Source of the DNA: a bacterium
GTDB lineage: Bacteria > Hinthialibacterota > Hinthialibacteria > OLB16
Direction: 5' to 3'
Assembly: GCA_022072055.1 (NCBI GenBank)
Contig: JAJVIK010000012.1
Span: 1-49,255 of the forward strand
Length of the DNA stretch: 49,255 bases
Below the pieces are notes generated by a model. That model was given only the letters and a program-made list of their open reading frames with translations, was not told the origin of the DNA and searched no databases. The translations under genes and the position numbers were made by a program. Positions 1 through 7,255 of the stretch are shown here, one piece after another. Position 1 is the stretch's first letter. Every line of letters starts with the position of its first letter.

Positions 1-7
1 TCCTTGA

Positions 8-190
8 CTACGGCATGTTCTGCCCTCTCATCACCACGTTGCGGATGTAGACCTTGTTGTCCCCCGAATCCAACAAACACCTGAACCACAGGCCGAAGTT
101 CGGATTATCATCCGTGGCGTCCTGTGCAAAGAAGTCAAGGGTGCCTCTCTGCACGCGCTGGAACGAGAATCCCTTCTCGTTCCTTCCCCG
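8..190 (-). pseudogene. possible 3' remnant of an unidentified gene
   Basis: On the minus strand the last 50-60 residues before a TAG stop look like real protein: aromatic and acidic residues are well spread, with segments such as LDFFAQDATDDNPNFGLWF and DSGDNKVYIRNVVMRG. Further upstream the same frame dissolves into low-complexity Arg/Pro/Gly sequence encoded by palindromic repeats, so no credible start exists. I read it as the tail of a gene whose 5' part was replaced or invaded by repeats. The family is not recognised, and it could also be a chance open frame. Confidence 0.3.
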
Positions 191-945
191 CCGGGGAATC
201 CTTTCCCCCTTGCGTTGCGCTGCATCGGAGCCGAGTGGGGATGGGAATCCCCGATTGGGGTAGGGCCGAGATGGGATTCTCGGCCCAGCAGTGGAATGAG
301 CGCGCAACACAGTGTGGCTCGACATGGTGGTGGCGTCGGTGGCGCGGAGTGGGCTGGCGGCGGGTCGGTAAGGCGCATCGGACAGCCTCCGGGCAATGGG
401 AGTGTCGAGGGCGGAGAACTCAACGAGGAGTATAGCAGAAATGGGGGAGATCGACAGGTAGTTTCCGATGCGGGCGGGGGTGACATCCCCCTCACCCCAA
501 CCCTCTCCCACAGCGGGGAGAGGGAGGAATGTGGATCCCCGCTTCCGGGGATGAAGGCGCCCGCTAATCCGTACCGCGACCGTGAGGGAGCGGGTGGGGG
601 TGGCGCGGAAAGGGGAGTTCAACTCCGCGATCAGGTCCCGCCCATGAGTGCAACTCATGGGCGAGCAGATCGGTTGACCCCGACGGAGTAGGGGATTCAT
701 CCCCATCGGGGTGCCGAAGGGCGAGGCTGAAGCCTCGACTCCGCGTCGCAACCAACCGGACCGCGACCGTGAGGAAGCGGTCCAGTTCACCACCCGCTTG
801 CTCACGCGCGCGGTACGGGTACGGACATTTCGCGCAGGAAGAACCGACCTCCGGCATTCGAGGAGGACCCGACTTCCGCAACCCCTAGCCTTCCCAAATC
901 GAGACGGTATTCTACAGAGCTTCCGGTTGCCTCCCTTCCGCCGGA
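191..945. repeat. palindrome-rich intergenic repeat mosaic
   Basis: No credible gene is seen here; long open frames on both strands are low-complexity and mutually overlapping. The region is packed with short inverted repeats: GGGCCGAGA at 263-271 with its complement at 278-286, GCCCATGAGT at 640-649 with its complement at 653-662, CGAGGCT/AGCCTCG at 722-737, and GGGGAT/ATCCCC at 691-704. A 21-bp unit beginning ACCGCGACCGTGAGG occurs twice (573-593 and 760-780) with one mismatch. The CTCACCCC..CTCTCCC stretch near 490-525 is another familiar intergenic repeat type. These resemble REP-like dispersed elements. Confidence 0.6.
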
Positions 946-966
946 CAGTCAAGGAGAGCCGCTTTC

Positions 967-1944
967 ATGGTTGAGTCGACCATTTTGGAGCAGGTGGATG
1001 TGGCCGCGGTCAAGGCGCGCGTGGAGACCGTGGTCGATTACCTCGACCGAGTCATCCTGGGGAAGACCGATGTCATCCGCCAGACCATTGTCGCCCTGCT
1101 CGCCAAGGGGCATGTGCTCATTGAGGATGTGCCCGGGGTCGGCAAGACCACGCTGGCCAAGAGCCTCTCCGATATCCTGGAGTGCCGCTTCCAGCGAATC
1201 TCCTTCACCAGCGACTTGATGCCGAGCGACATTCTTGGGATCACCATCTTCGACCGCGAGACCTCCCGCTTCGTGTTCCAAGAAGGGCCGGTGTTCACCA
1301 ACATCCTGCTCGCCGATGAGCTCAACCGGACCACCCCCAAGACCCAATCCGCGTTCCTGGAGGCGATGGAGGCGGGGCAGGTGACCATCGAGAAGACCAC
1401 CTATCCGCTCCCGGAGCCGTTCCTGGTGATGGCCACCCAGAACCCGCTCGAGTTTTCCGGGACCTTTCCGCTGCCGGTTTCCCAGCTCGACCGCTTCCTG
1501 ATGCGGATCGAAGTCGGGTATCCGGACCGGGACTATGAGGAGAAGATGCTGGTTCAATACCGCGACAAGCGCCCCAGCGATCTGGTCGAAGAGACCGTTC
1601 CGATCTCGGAGGTCCGGGTGTGGCAGAACGCGGTCCCCAAGATGCGGGTTGAAGCCACTCTGGTCTCTTATATCGCGCGCCTGGCGGAGAAGACCCGCGA
1701 ACACTCGAACATTCACCTGGGCGTGAGCCCGCGGGCATCGCTCGCGCTGCAGCGCGCGGCGCAGGCGCGGGCGCTGCTTTCGGGAAGGAGTTTTTGCATC
1801 CCGGATGACATCCAGTCGCTGGTCGGACCGGTGTGGGCGCATCGACTGATTCTCAAGAACCAGATCGGGATCGGGACCCAAGCGCACCACCAAGCGGTGG
1901 AGACCCTCCAGGAGATCGTCTCGGAAACCCCAGTGCCCGTGTGA
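967..1944 (+). CDS. MoxR-family AAA+ ATPase
   Basis: A 325-residue MoxR-type AAA+ ATPase, the usual length of the family, whose members act as chaperones for assembly or metal loading of partner proteins, often with VWA-domain proteins. Visible motifs are Walker A PGVGKTT (residues 56-62), Walker B ILLADE (113-118), sensor 1 ATQNP (156-160) and the conserved QLDRF arginine (173-177). The ATG at 967 follows an AGGAGA ribosome-binding site at 951-956. No DUF58 or VWA partner follows; the next gene, 63 bp on and co-directional, is a phosphofructokinase, so the client is unknown. Confidence 0.93.
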   Translation: MVESTILEQVDVAAVKARVETVVDYLDRVILGKTDVIRQTIVALLAKGHVLIEDVPGVGKTTLAKSLSDILECRFQRISFTSDLMPSDILGITIFDRETSRFVFQEGPVFTNILLADELNRTTPKTQSAFLEAMEAGQVTIEKTTYPLPEPFLVMATQNPLEFSGTFPLPVSQLDRFLMRIEVGYPDRDYEEKMLVQYRDKRPSDLVEETVPISEVRVWQNAVPKMRVEATLVSYIARLAEKTREHSNIHLGVSPRASLALQRAAQARALLSGRSFCIPDDIQSLVGPVWAHRLILKNQIGIGTQAHHQAVETLQEIVSETPVPV

Positions 1945-2007
1945 TAGAATCCGTCTTTCGCTTGCCTCTCGAGGCTGGCGGACCATCCTCAGAGGAGCCG
2001 AATCATC

Positions 2008-3228
2008 ATGTCGATTGTTCCGGGTAAAGTCTTGATCGCCCAAGGGGGCGGACCGACCGCCGTCATCAACCAGAGCCTGGTGGGGGCGGTGCTCGAGGCC
2101 CGCAAGTTCCCCCAAGTCAGCCGTATATATGGGGCCGAGCATGGGGTCCGTGGAATTGTCGGCGAGGAGTTCCTGGACCTCACCGAGGCCACCACCCACA
2201 ATCTGGAGGCGGTCGCGCGAACCCCCTCTTCCGGTTTGCTCTCCACGCGCGACAAGCCGGATTTGGAATACTGCCGCGAGGTTTTCAAGGTCTGCCAGGC
2301 GCATGACATCCGATACCTGTTCTACATCGGGGGGAACGACTCTGCCGACACTTGCCGAATCCTCCACGAGGAATCCGGGAAGACCGGGTACTCGCTGCGG
2401 GTGATCCACATTCCGAAGACCATTGATAACGACCTCAAGGTCACCGACCACTGTCCGGGCTATGGCTCGGCGGCCAAGTTTGTGGCGCAGTCGTTCGCCG
2501 GGGCGAATCTCGACAACCGTTCGCTGCCGGGTGTTTACATCGCGGTCGTGATGGGCCGTCACGCCGGTTTCCTCACCGCGGCCTCGTGCCTGGCGCGGAA
2601 GTACCCGGATGATGGACCCCATCTGATCTATCTCCCGGAGCGCGCCTTCACCAAGGATCAGTTCTTGGGGGATGTCAAGCGCGTGAGCGAGCAGTATGGG
2701 CGCTGTATCGTGGCGGTCTCCGAGGGGATTGTGGGGCCGAGCGGGAAACCGATCGCCGCGGAATTCACAGGCGGCGAGAAGGACTCGCATGGGAATGTGC
2801 AGCTTTCGGGAACCGGCGCGCTGGGAGACCTTCTGGGGGACTGGGTGAAGAAGGAGCTCGGGATCAAGCGGGTTCGCTCGGACACCTTCGGGTATCTCCA
2901 GCGCAGCTTCCTCGGGTGTGTGAGCGAGGTGGACCAGCGCGAGGCGCGCGAGGTCGGGGAGAAGGCCGCCCAGTATGGGATCGGACACAACCGGGATGGC
3001 TCGGTGGCGATTCGCCGTGTGGGTGATTACGCCGTGGAGTATTTTCTCGCGCGGCTTGAGGATGTGGCTCGCGAGGCTGTTGAAATGAAGGATGAGTTCA
3101 TCAACGCCGAGGGCAATCAGGTCACCGAGGCGTTCGCGCGGTATGTTCGGCCGCTGGTGGGGGATTTGCCGCCGATGGAGCGGATCAGCGCCCCGAGGGT
3201 GGCCAAGGTTCTTAAGAAGTCCGCCTGA
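2008..3228 (+). CDS. pfp: 6-phosphofructokinase, probably pyrophosphate-dependent
   Basis: A 406-residue cytoplasmic enzyme phosphorylating fructose 6-phosphate to fructose 1,6-bisphosphate in glycolysis. PFK signatures are clear: GGGPTAVIN near the N-terminus, IGGNDSADT (107-115), PKTIDND (136-142) and MGRHAGF (182-188). Lysine in PKTIDND, where ATP-dependent enzymes have glycine, is typical of PPi-using enzymes. The phosphate-donor loop reads GGND, not the GGDD of classical PPi enzymes or the GGDG of ATP enzymes, so donor choice is an inference. The ATG follows AGAGGAG at 1991-1997. It is co-directional with the MoxR gene. Confidence 0.9.
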   Translation: MSIVPGKVLIAQGGGPTAVINQSLVGAVLEARKFPQVSRIYGAEHGVRGIVGEEFLDLTEATTHNLEAVARTPSSGLLSTRDKPDLEYCREVFKVCQAHDIRYLFYIGGNDSADTCRILHEESGKTGYSLRVIHIPKTIDNDLKVTDHCPGYGSAAKFVAQSFAGANLDNRSLPGVYIAVVMGRHAGFLTAASCLARKYPDDGPHLIYLPERAFTKDQFLGDVKRVSEQYGRCIVAVSEGIVGPSGKPIAAEFTGGEKDSHGNVQLSGTGALGDLLGDWVKKELGIKRVRSDTFGYLQRSFLGCVSEVDQREAREVGEKAAQYGIGHNRDGSVAIRRVGDYAVEYFLARLEDVAREAVEMKDEFINAEGNQVTEAFARYVRPLVGDLPPMERISAPRVAKVLKKSA

Positions 3229-3302
3229 GAATCCGCGCGGCGACCACAGAGAATCCACTCGGCTTGCCTGGGGGGAGCGGCGCGGTATGATGAAGTTTCG
3301 GC

Positions 3303-3379
3303 GCGGGAGTAGCTCAGTTGGCCAGAGCATCAGCCTTCCAAGCTGAGGGTCGCGGGTTCGAGCCCCGTCTCCCGCTCCA
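3303..3379 (+). tRNA. tRNA-Gly (anticodon TCC), prophage target
   Basis: This 77-nt cloverleaf has acceptor stem GCGGGAG pairing with CTCCCGC, D-arm GCTC..GAGC, anticodon stem TCAGC/GCTGA around loop CTTCCAA (anticodon TCC), T-arm GCGGG TTCGAGC CCCGT, and encoded TCCA at the 3' end. The prophage lies immediately downstream and its attL core covers the 3' 48 nt, so integration keeps the tRNA intact. The integrase stop codon lies inside it, on the opposite strand. Confidence 0.97.
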
Positions 3380-4508
3380 CAACTGAAACCAGCCGCCTTA
3401 ATAGACTTACAACCTCCTCACTGCCAGCCAGTATAGCAGAGATTCCCTCGCCTGTGTGCGTTTTTGTATGCGCATCCTGGCCCTCGAAAACCTTCCCCAA
3501 GGCCTCCACGATGGCTCTCCGCTCGTCTTCCCCTGAGTGGGAGTAGTGGGAGGTCATCCGGAAATCCGAGTGGCCCAGATGGTCTCTCGCCGCAGTCATT
3601 CCCGCCGTCTGGGTGAGGATCGATCCAACTGTGTGCCGGATCGTGTGTGCGCTCACTCCGGGGAGGCCTGCCCGTTTGGCTGTCAGCCGGATCCCGATCT
3701 TGAGGTCCAGCATCCGCCGACCGTCCGCGTGCTCGAAGACCCAGACAGACCCATCGCGCTTCTCCCGGAGGATCGCCTCCATGAGCGCGGAGGGGATCGC
3801 CACGGTCCGATCCTTGCGGTTCTTGATCCGCTTCCCCTTGGCCGGGTCATGCCTGAAGGTCACGGTCGAGGCTTCCGGCTCGAGGTCTCGCCACTCCAAT
3901 CCGGTAATCTCCCGATGCCTGGCCCCCGTGGCCCAGGCGAGAAGCAGGAAGCGCCGGACGTGGGCATGGAGCGCCGATTGATACAGCCTCCCGAATTCCT
4001 CCTCGGTGAGCCGGCGGGTGCGCCTGCCGGTGTCATCCGGCAAGCGGTCTGCCAGTTTGATCGACCGACAGGGGTTGCGCTCGATCACCTCATGGGCGAC
4101 CGCCACTTCCAAGGCGCGAGACAGGGCGTGGAAGTAATGCCTTCGGGTGGAGTTCTTCAGGGGCAGGGCGCGGAGCACGGTGAGCCACTGCTCCACCTTG
4201 CCTTTGGTCAGCGCGTGAATCGGCGTGGTCGCCGGGAAGTGGGTGAAGATGGCCTTCCAGTACGTATCGAAATTCGCGCGATGCCCAGGGCTGTAATCAC
4301 GCGCTTGGAGCATCATCTCTTTCGCCTGCGCGAGGGTCCAGGTGGAGGCCTGGCCTGACTGTCGCTTGACCTGTTCGGTCCACACCTTGCACCACTTTTC
4401 CGCGAGGGCCCGCGTGGTCACCTCGGTGGGCATGGTCTTTGAGCAGACCCGGCCATCGAGGCGGTATTTGAAGCGGAACCGTCCTCGAGATTTTTCAATC
4501 CACCCCAC
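3330..4508 (-). CDS. int: tyrosine recombinase integrase
   Basis: Integrase catalysing site-specific recombination between attP and the tRNA-Gly attB. In the prophage it is 392 residues. An N-terminal arm-binding and SAM-like core-binding region precedes a catalytic domain with TGARHREI (Arg about 197), HTIRH (His288, Arg291), LGHSDFR (His313) and nucleophile Tyr322 in TSHYSH. The last 16 residues, ending GLEPATLSLEG, are antisense tRNA sequence and the stop is supplied by the bacterial half of the tRNA. In the circular phage this frame would continue 28 residues further (see 44722-44807). The 5' end overlaps xis by 14 bp. Confidence 0.95.
   Translation of the reverse strand: MGWIEKSRGRFRFKYRLDGRVCSKTMPTEVTTRALAEKWCKVWTEQVKRQSGQASTWTLAQAKEMMLQARDYSPGHRANFDTYWKAIFTHFPATTPIHALTKGKVEQWLTVLRALPLKNSTRRHYFHALSRALEVAVAHEVIERNPCRSIKLADRLPDDTGRRTRRLTEEEFGRLYQSALHAHVRRFLLLAWATGARHREITGLEWRDLEPEASTVTFRHDPAKGKRIKNRKDRTVAIPSALMEAILREKRDGSVWVFEHADGRRMLDLKIGIRLTAKRAGLPGVSAHTIRHTVGSILTQTAGMTAARDHLGHSDFRMTSHYSHSGEDERRAIVEALGKVFEGQDAHTKTHTGEGISAILAGSEEVVSLLRRLVSVVERETGLEPATLSLEG
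3332..3380 (+). other. attL core repeat
   Basis: The first copy of the 49-bp direct repeat bounding the prophage. It begins AGCCTTCCAAGCTG and covers the anticodon loop, T-arm, acceptor 3' strand and TCCA of tRNA-Gly. Sequence identity with 44808-44856 is complete; the flanks diverge at once on both sides. Strand exchange must occur inside it, most likely around the anticodon-loop palindrome as for other tRNA-targeting integrases. Confidence 0.95.
3457..3475 (+). promoter_or_regulatory. candidate integrase arm-type site (P' side)
   Basis: The 19-bp sequence TGCGTTTTTGTATGCGCAT is identical to 44676-44694 at the other end of the prophage. In the circular phage the two copies would flank the attachment core at about 76 and 113 bp, in the same orientation, as arm-type integrase sites do. 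It sits inside the int coding sequence. Integrase binding is an inference from position. Confidence 0.6.
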
Positions 4509-4734
4509 TGCTCGACCTCCGCAATTGGATCACGTTGGACTCCCTGGGTTGCCCGCGCCGCATGGACAACTCCTCCTCGAATGCCTGCACGTCCTCACGC
4601 CGGAACCTCCAGCGGTTGCCCACACGGTAGTACGGCAGTCCCTCAGGAATCAACCGGGCGCGCACCGTGGGCACCGAGCAGCGGAAGTGCGCGGCCACGT
4701 CCGCGATGGACATTGGCGGGGTGAGGTCGATCAT
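4495..4734 (-). CDS. xis: excisionase / MerR-like helix-turn-helix protein
   Basis: A 79-residue basic protein with the winged-helix DNA-binding layout of phage excisionases: MSIADVAAHFRCSVPTVRARL forms the helix-turn-helix, followed by YYRVGNRWRFRREDVQAF, the usual wing of the excise/HTH_17 family. It would bend attachment-site DNA and direct integrase toward excision. Its ATG overlaps the stop of the upstream methyltransferase (ATGA) and its end overlaps int by 14 bp, so the three are translationally coupled. Confidence 0.85.
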   Translation of the reverse strand: MIDLTPPMSIADVAAHFRCSVPTVRARLIPEGLPYYRVGNRWRFRREDVQAFEEELSMRRGQPRESNVIQLRRSSSGVD

Positions 4735-5276
4735 GCGGGCACCTCGAAGAGAGTCTCCTGCTCGCGCCAGAGGCGGATGGCTTCGGCCACTCCGCCGGAC
4801 CCAGGAAACAGATCATCAACCTCATCATCTCGGTTCGCGTTGAGCAGATCACGCAGAATCCACTGGATGAGGCCGACTGGTTTCGATCCTCTCCCGAAAC
4901 TGTCCCTGGATTTTCCGAGCCGCATCGGAGTGACCGTGTAATCCCGATGCGCGTGCAACCGTTCGCTGAATGGTCTCCCCCCTCGGTAGATGATCGGCTC
5001 CCACGCGAAGTGCGCAGTTTTCACGCCGGGGCGGAATGGTGCCCAAGGCTTACACCACGCCGCAACCCGAACATCCGCCGGGCCGAGGGTGAGGATGGTT
5101 CTCAGACTTGGTGTGTGGCAGCTCATCGCCCATCCGTCGGGGTACTCATTGCAGAGGCGCTCGATCAACACTCGGTGCGTTTCTGGGTCATCGTATTCCG
5201 CCGCTTGCGGGTGGACATCACCATAAGTCTTTTTGGCCAATCCGAGATAAGGCGGATCGGCGTAGGCGAATTTCAT
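4731..5276 (-). CDS. phage DNA methyltransferase
   Basis: About 181 residues when started at the internal ATG giving MKFAYADPPYLGLA; the frame is open further upstream but becomes low-complexity Arg/Ser there. DPPY (motif IV) lies near the N-terminus and the AdoMet-binding motif DDLFPGSGGV near the C-terminus, the order expected of an amino-methyltransferase with motif IV before motif I. It probably methylates adenine, or cytosine N4, in DNA, perhaps to protect phage DNA from restriction. No cognate restriction enzyme is nearby, so it looks like an orphan. Confidence 0.8.
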   Translation of the reverse strand: MKFAYADPPYLGLAKKTYGDVHPQAAEYDDPETHRVLIERLCNEYPDGWAMSCHTPSLRTILTLGPADVRVAAWCKPWAPFRPGVKTAHFAWEPIIYRGGRPFSERLHAHRDYTVTPMRLGKSRDSFGRGSKPVGLIQWILRDLLNANRDDEVDDLFPGSGGVAEAIRLWREQETLFEVPA

Positions 5277-5325
5277 GAGAGCATCCCGACCTTCCGGCAC
5301 AGCGCCTTGAGGATCGCGCGCAGGG

Positions 5326-5541
5326 TCACAGTTCCACCTCAAGTGGCGTTCTCCCAGGCGTGGGCGCGGCCTGGCGGAGAGACTCGTTCTCGGCGCGGAG
5401 CCGTTGATTCTCTGTCTGCAGCTCATGGATTTCAGCAACGAGCTGGTCTGCCCACCGTGGAGTCCACGTACGGTGATCCTCAACGCATTCGATCAGGTAC
5501 TCAATCGCGTTTGGTAGTGGCGGCCTGCCGATCATTCTCAT
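5326..5541 (-). CDS. small coiled-coil phage protein
   Basis: 71 residues. The start at 5541 is chosen because its ATG overlaps the stop of the upstream DUF5131 gene (ATGA). The C-terminal half, LVAEIHELQTENQRLRAEN, has clear heptad spacing of leucine and isoleucine and should form a coiled coil; the N-terminus is PPLPNAIEYLIECVEDH. Function is unknown. It lies between DUF5131 and the methyltransferase in a tightly packed early operon. Confidence 0.6.
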   Translation of the reverse strand: MRMIGRPPLPNAIEYLIECVEDHRTWTPRWADQLVAEIHELQTENQRLRAENESLRQAAPTPGRTPLEVEL

Positions 5542-6395
5542 CGCCGCACCTCTGGGAATTCCTTTCGCTTCCACAGCCTGTCCGGGATGCGCCCCTGCTT
5601 GCCTGGCCATCGGCCTGAGTCCTGCTTCACGAACACAGGTACGCCAACCGTGCTGCACTGATCCACGATGGATTCAAGCCACTCGATTTTCATTGGCCGG
5701 TAGTTCGGGCCGGACTCCCCGCCGATGATGACCCATCCGATTCCCCCCAACATCTCTGGCAGGTGGGCGACTTCCATTTCCATCAGTTGGAGCATTTGGC
5801 CAACGTTCTCGGCCTTCGGTCGAAAAGTAAGCGGTCCCAATAACGGCTCAATCGAAACAAACCTCACCGCCGCCGGAACTCGCAGCAGTAGCGGAATCCG
5901 TTCATCGGCGTATTTTTGATTTTCCACCGAGACCCCCAGCCAGAGATTCGGAAGGTAATCACCACCGCCCAACTCCCGACAAGGATTTGTCATTGTGACC
6001 CCGTAGAGCTTCTCTTCCATGAGGTCCGCGCGCTTGGTCAACACCTGATACGTGTGGTGTGGAGTTGCGGCCATAACCTCAAGGATAGTGTCGATCCATT
6101 CCGGTTTCACCCGCTCATGAAACATATCGCTCATGGAGTTGACGAAAATCCTCCTCGGATGTTTCCAATGAAGCGGCAACTCCAGGGCCGTTTCGTTCAA
6201 GCGCACCTCGCCACTCCATACTCGGCGGTCCTTGTAGGTCCTCGTGAGACCAGCGTATTGCGGGAGCAGGCGTAGCCTGCTGCTCCCCGCCAACGCCTCG
6301 GCATAACAGTTCTCACAGCCGGGTGACACCCGCGAACACCCGACAATCGGATTCCAGGTGCAGTCGGTCCACTCGATTCCCGTGCGGTTACTCAT
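5538..6395 (-). CDS. DUF5131 (phage Gp37/Gp68 family) protein
   Basis: 285 residues from MSNRTGIEWTDCTWNP. The opening segment IEWTDCTWNPIVGCSRVS and the cysteine cluster GCENCYAE are hallmarks of the phage Gp37/Gp68 family. It also has the family's MSDMFHE, VLTKRA, LWLGVSVENQ, SIEPLLGP and IGGESG blocks. The family resembles radical-SAM proteins, with cysteines suggesting an Fe-S cluster, but its reaction is not established. The frame is open 37 codons upstream, yet family similarity starts at this Met. It is common in early regions of temperate phages. Confidence 0.88.
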   Translation of the reverse strand: MSNRTGIEWTDCTWNPIVGCSRVSPGCENCYAEALAGSSRLRLLPQYAGLTRTYKDRRVWSGEVRLNETALELPLHWKHPRRIFVNSMSDMFHERVKPEWIDTILEVMAATPHHTYQVLTKRADLMEEKLYGVTMTNPCRELGGGDYLPNLWLGVSVENQKYADERIPLLLRVPAAVRFVSIEPLLGPLTFRPKAENVGQMLQLMEMEVAHLPEMLGGIGWVIIGGESGPNYRPMKIEWLESIVDQCSTVGVPVFVKQDSGRWPGKQGRIPDRLWKRKEFPEVRR

Positions 6396-6421
6396 TGGCA
6401 GCCTCGATTCTCGTTCCCGGC

Positions 6422-6739
6422 CTAGTTCACCTTCCGCTTCTGGCGCGCCTTGGGGGAGAAAAACGCATCCCACAAGTAATTCACCAGTTGGTTTATGTCG
6501 GTCCACATATCAAGCCACACCAGCGCGTCGCGGAAATGTTCGCCCGGATCGCCACACAGTGGCTCGATCAGCGCGTTGCGTACCGCCAAGTAAAATGTCC
6601 TGAAACATTCAGTCCCCATCACGGACACGAGGTCCGCTTCGTATTCCTCGTCGATCCGGTCACCACAGGCCCCTTCGGCCAAGATGAGGATGTAATCATG
6701 CAGCGCCTGTTTGTTTGGGAACGATTGTATATTTCTCAT
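6422..6739 (-). CDS. hypothetical early phage protein
   Basis: 105 residues starting MRNIQSFPNKQALHDYILIL. Its ATG overlaps the stop of a 20-residue frame that ends the preceding zinc-ribbon-like gene (ATGA at 6736-6739), which is why this start is preferred over the longer open frame reaching 6901. The sequence is acidic and mostly helical, with WLDMWTDINQLVNYLWDAFF near the C-terminus and a basic tail. The family is not recognised. Confidence 0.6.
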   Translation of the reverse strand: MRNIQSFPNKQALHDYILILAEGACGDRIDEEYEADLVSVMGTECFRTFYLAVRNALIEPLCGDPGEHFRDALVWLDMWTDINQLVNYLWDAFFSPKARQKRKVN

Positions 6740-6895
6740 TGCGCGGCCTCGATCTCTTCCCTCACCAGGTCCCGCAACACGGTTACACCTTGTGGCATTC
6801 CGCCACCTGTATTGCACCTGCACCTCCGCGCCATCCCACTTGTCAGCCGGAACCGTCTTGCCACACCTGTCACAAGTCACTGTTGTTGTATGCAT
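6736..6895 (-). pseudogene. small zinc-ribbon-like protein with apparent frameshift
   Basis: Starts MHTTTVTCDRCGKTVPADKW with a CxxC pair; an AGGAG six bases upstream supports this ATG over the one two codons earlier. After QVQY the reading frame becomes an unnatural Arg/Gly stretch, while the neighbouring frame gives a natural continuation, MPQGVTVLRDLVREEIEAAQ, stopping in an ATGA overlap with the next gene. One extra base near 6800-6806 would explain this. It could be a real mutation or a sequencing error; otherwise the long frame 6422-6895 is one fused protein. Confidence 0.4.
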
Positions 6896-6995
6896 GTTCA
6901 TCTCCTTTCATTTCACTCTGCTATTACTCCACGCCCCAATCCAAGAGACGGTGGGGCGGGTCGGAGCTACAAGACTCGGAGCTACAACACTCCTT

Positions 6996-7127
6996 CTATG
7001 AGCCTACGACCCGCCCCCCCTTGGAAAGTGCCCCATTGACAGGGGCGGTCATTTTGTGCGGGGCAGCCAGTCGCTTGCCGGGTGCTGCCGCTGCAAGTGC
7101 GGATTTCCCTCCAACTGGCTGCCCCAT
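6996..7127 (-). CDS. possible 43-residue small protein
   Basis: An open frame MGQPVGGKSALAAAAPGKRL and onward to TAG, lying across the second and part of the first stem-loop of the early region. It starts one base after the stop of another tiny frame (7129-7203), suggesting coupling. It is basic and Ala/Gly-rich with no recognisable family and only a weak ribosome-binding site, so it may be a chance frame through a structured RNA. Confidence 0.25.
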   Translation of the reverse strand: MGQPVGGKSALAAAAPGKRLAAPHKMTAPVNGALSKGGRVVGS

Positions 7128-7128
7128 C

Positions 7129-7203
7129 CTAACGCCTACGCACGGCGTTGTGGTTCTCTCGCTTGGCCAGGGTCGGAGCAGCAGGCACTACTGGTTTCAC
7201 CAT
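7129..7203 (-). CDS. possible 24-residue small basic protein
   Basis: Open frame MVKPVVPAAPTLAKRENHNA plus VRRR, preceded closely by GGAAGG. It lies in the third stem-loop and is followed by the 43-residue frame with one base between stop and start. No family is recognised and coding status is doubtful. Confidence 0.2.
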   Translation of the reverse strand: MVKPVVPAAPTLAKRENHNAVRRR

Positions 7204-7255
7204 TGCCTTCCGACCCGCCCCTTGCAAGGTGCCCCATCATCATTGCATTCTCGCT

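Larger units (their letters stand above)
6953..7216. repeat. three related intergenic stem-loops
   Basis: Three inverted repeats follow each other between two early genes: GGGGCGGGTCG at 6953-6963 with 7007-7017, GGGGCAGCCAGT at 7060-7071 with 7114-7125, and GGGTCGGA at 7170-7177 with 7209-7216. Loops are 43, 42 and 31 nt. The right arms of the first and third are followed by near-identical linkers, CCTTGGAAAGTGCCCCAT (from 7018) and CCTTGCAAGGTGCCCCAT (from 7220). A related unit lies at 7648-7768. Function is unknown: structured RNA, processing signals or decayed gene copies. Confidence 0.55.

Noticed and set aside
8-952. 314-residue open frame on the minus strand covering the left intergenic region
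   Set aside because: Only the last 50-60 residues look like protein; the rest is encoded by palindromic repeats and is Arg/Pro/Ser-rich without domains.
949-3330. 793-residue open frame on the minus strand across MoxR and PFK
   Set aside because: It is the antisense shadow of two clear plus-strand genes with ribosome-binding sites and catalytic motifs.
3537-4358. 273-residue plus-strand frame opposite integrase
   Set aside because: Complementary shadow of int, low-complexity and without a ribosome-binding site.
4731-5276. Complete restriction-modification system
   Set aside because: Only the methyltransferase is visible; no restriction endonuclease-like gene lies nearby.
7120-7160. Integron attC-like site (TAACGCC..GGCGTT)
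   Set aside because: The inverted repeat is only 6 bp, there is no integron integrase, and the larger hairpin family explains the symmetry better.
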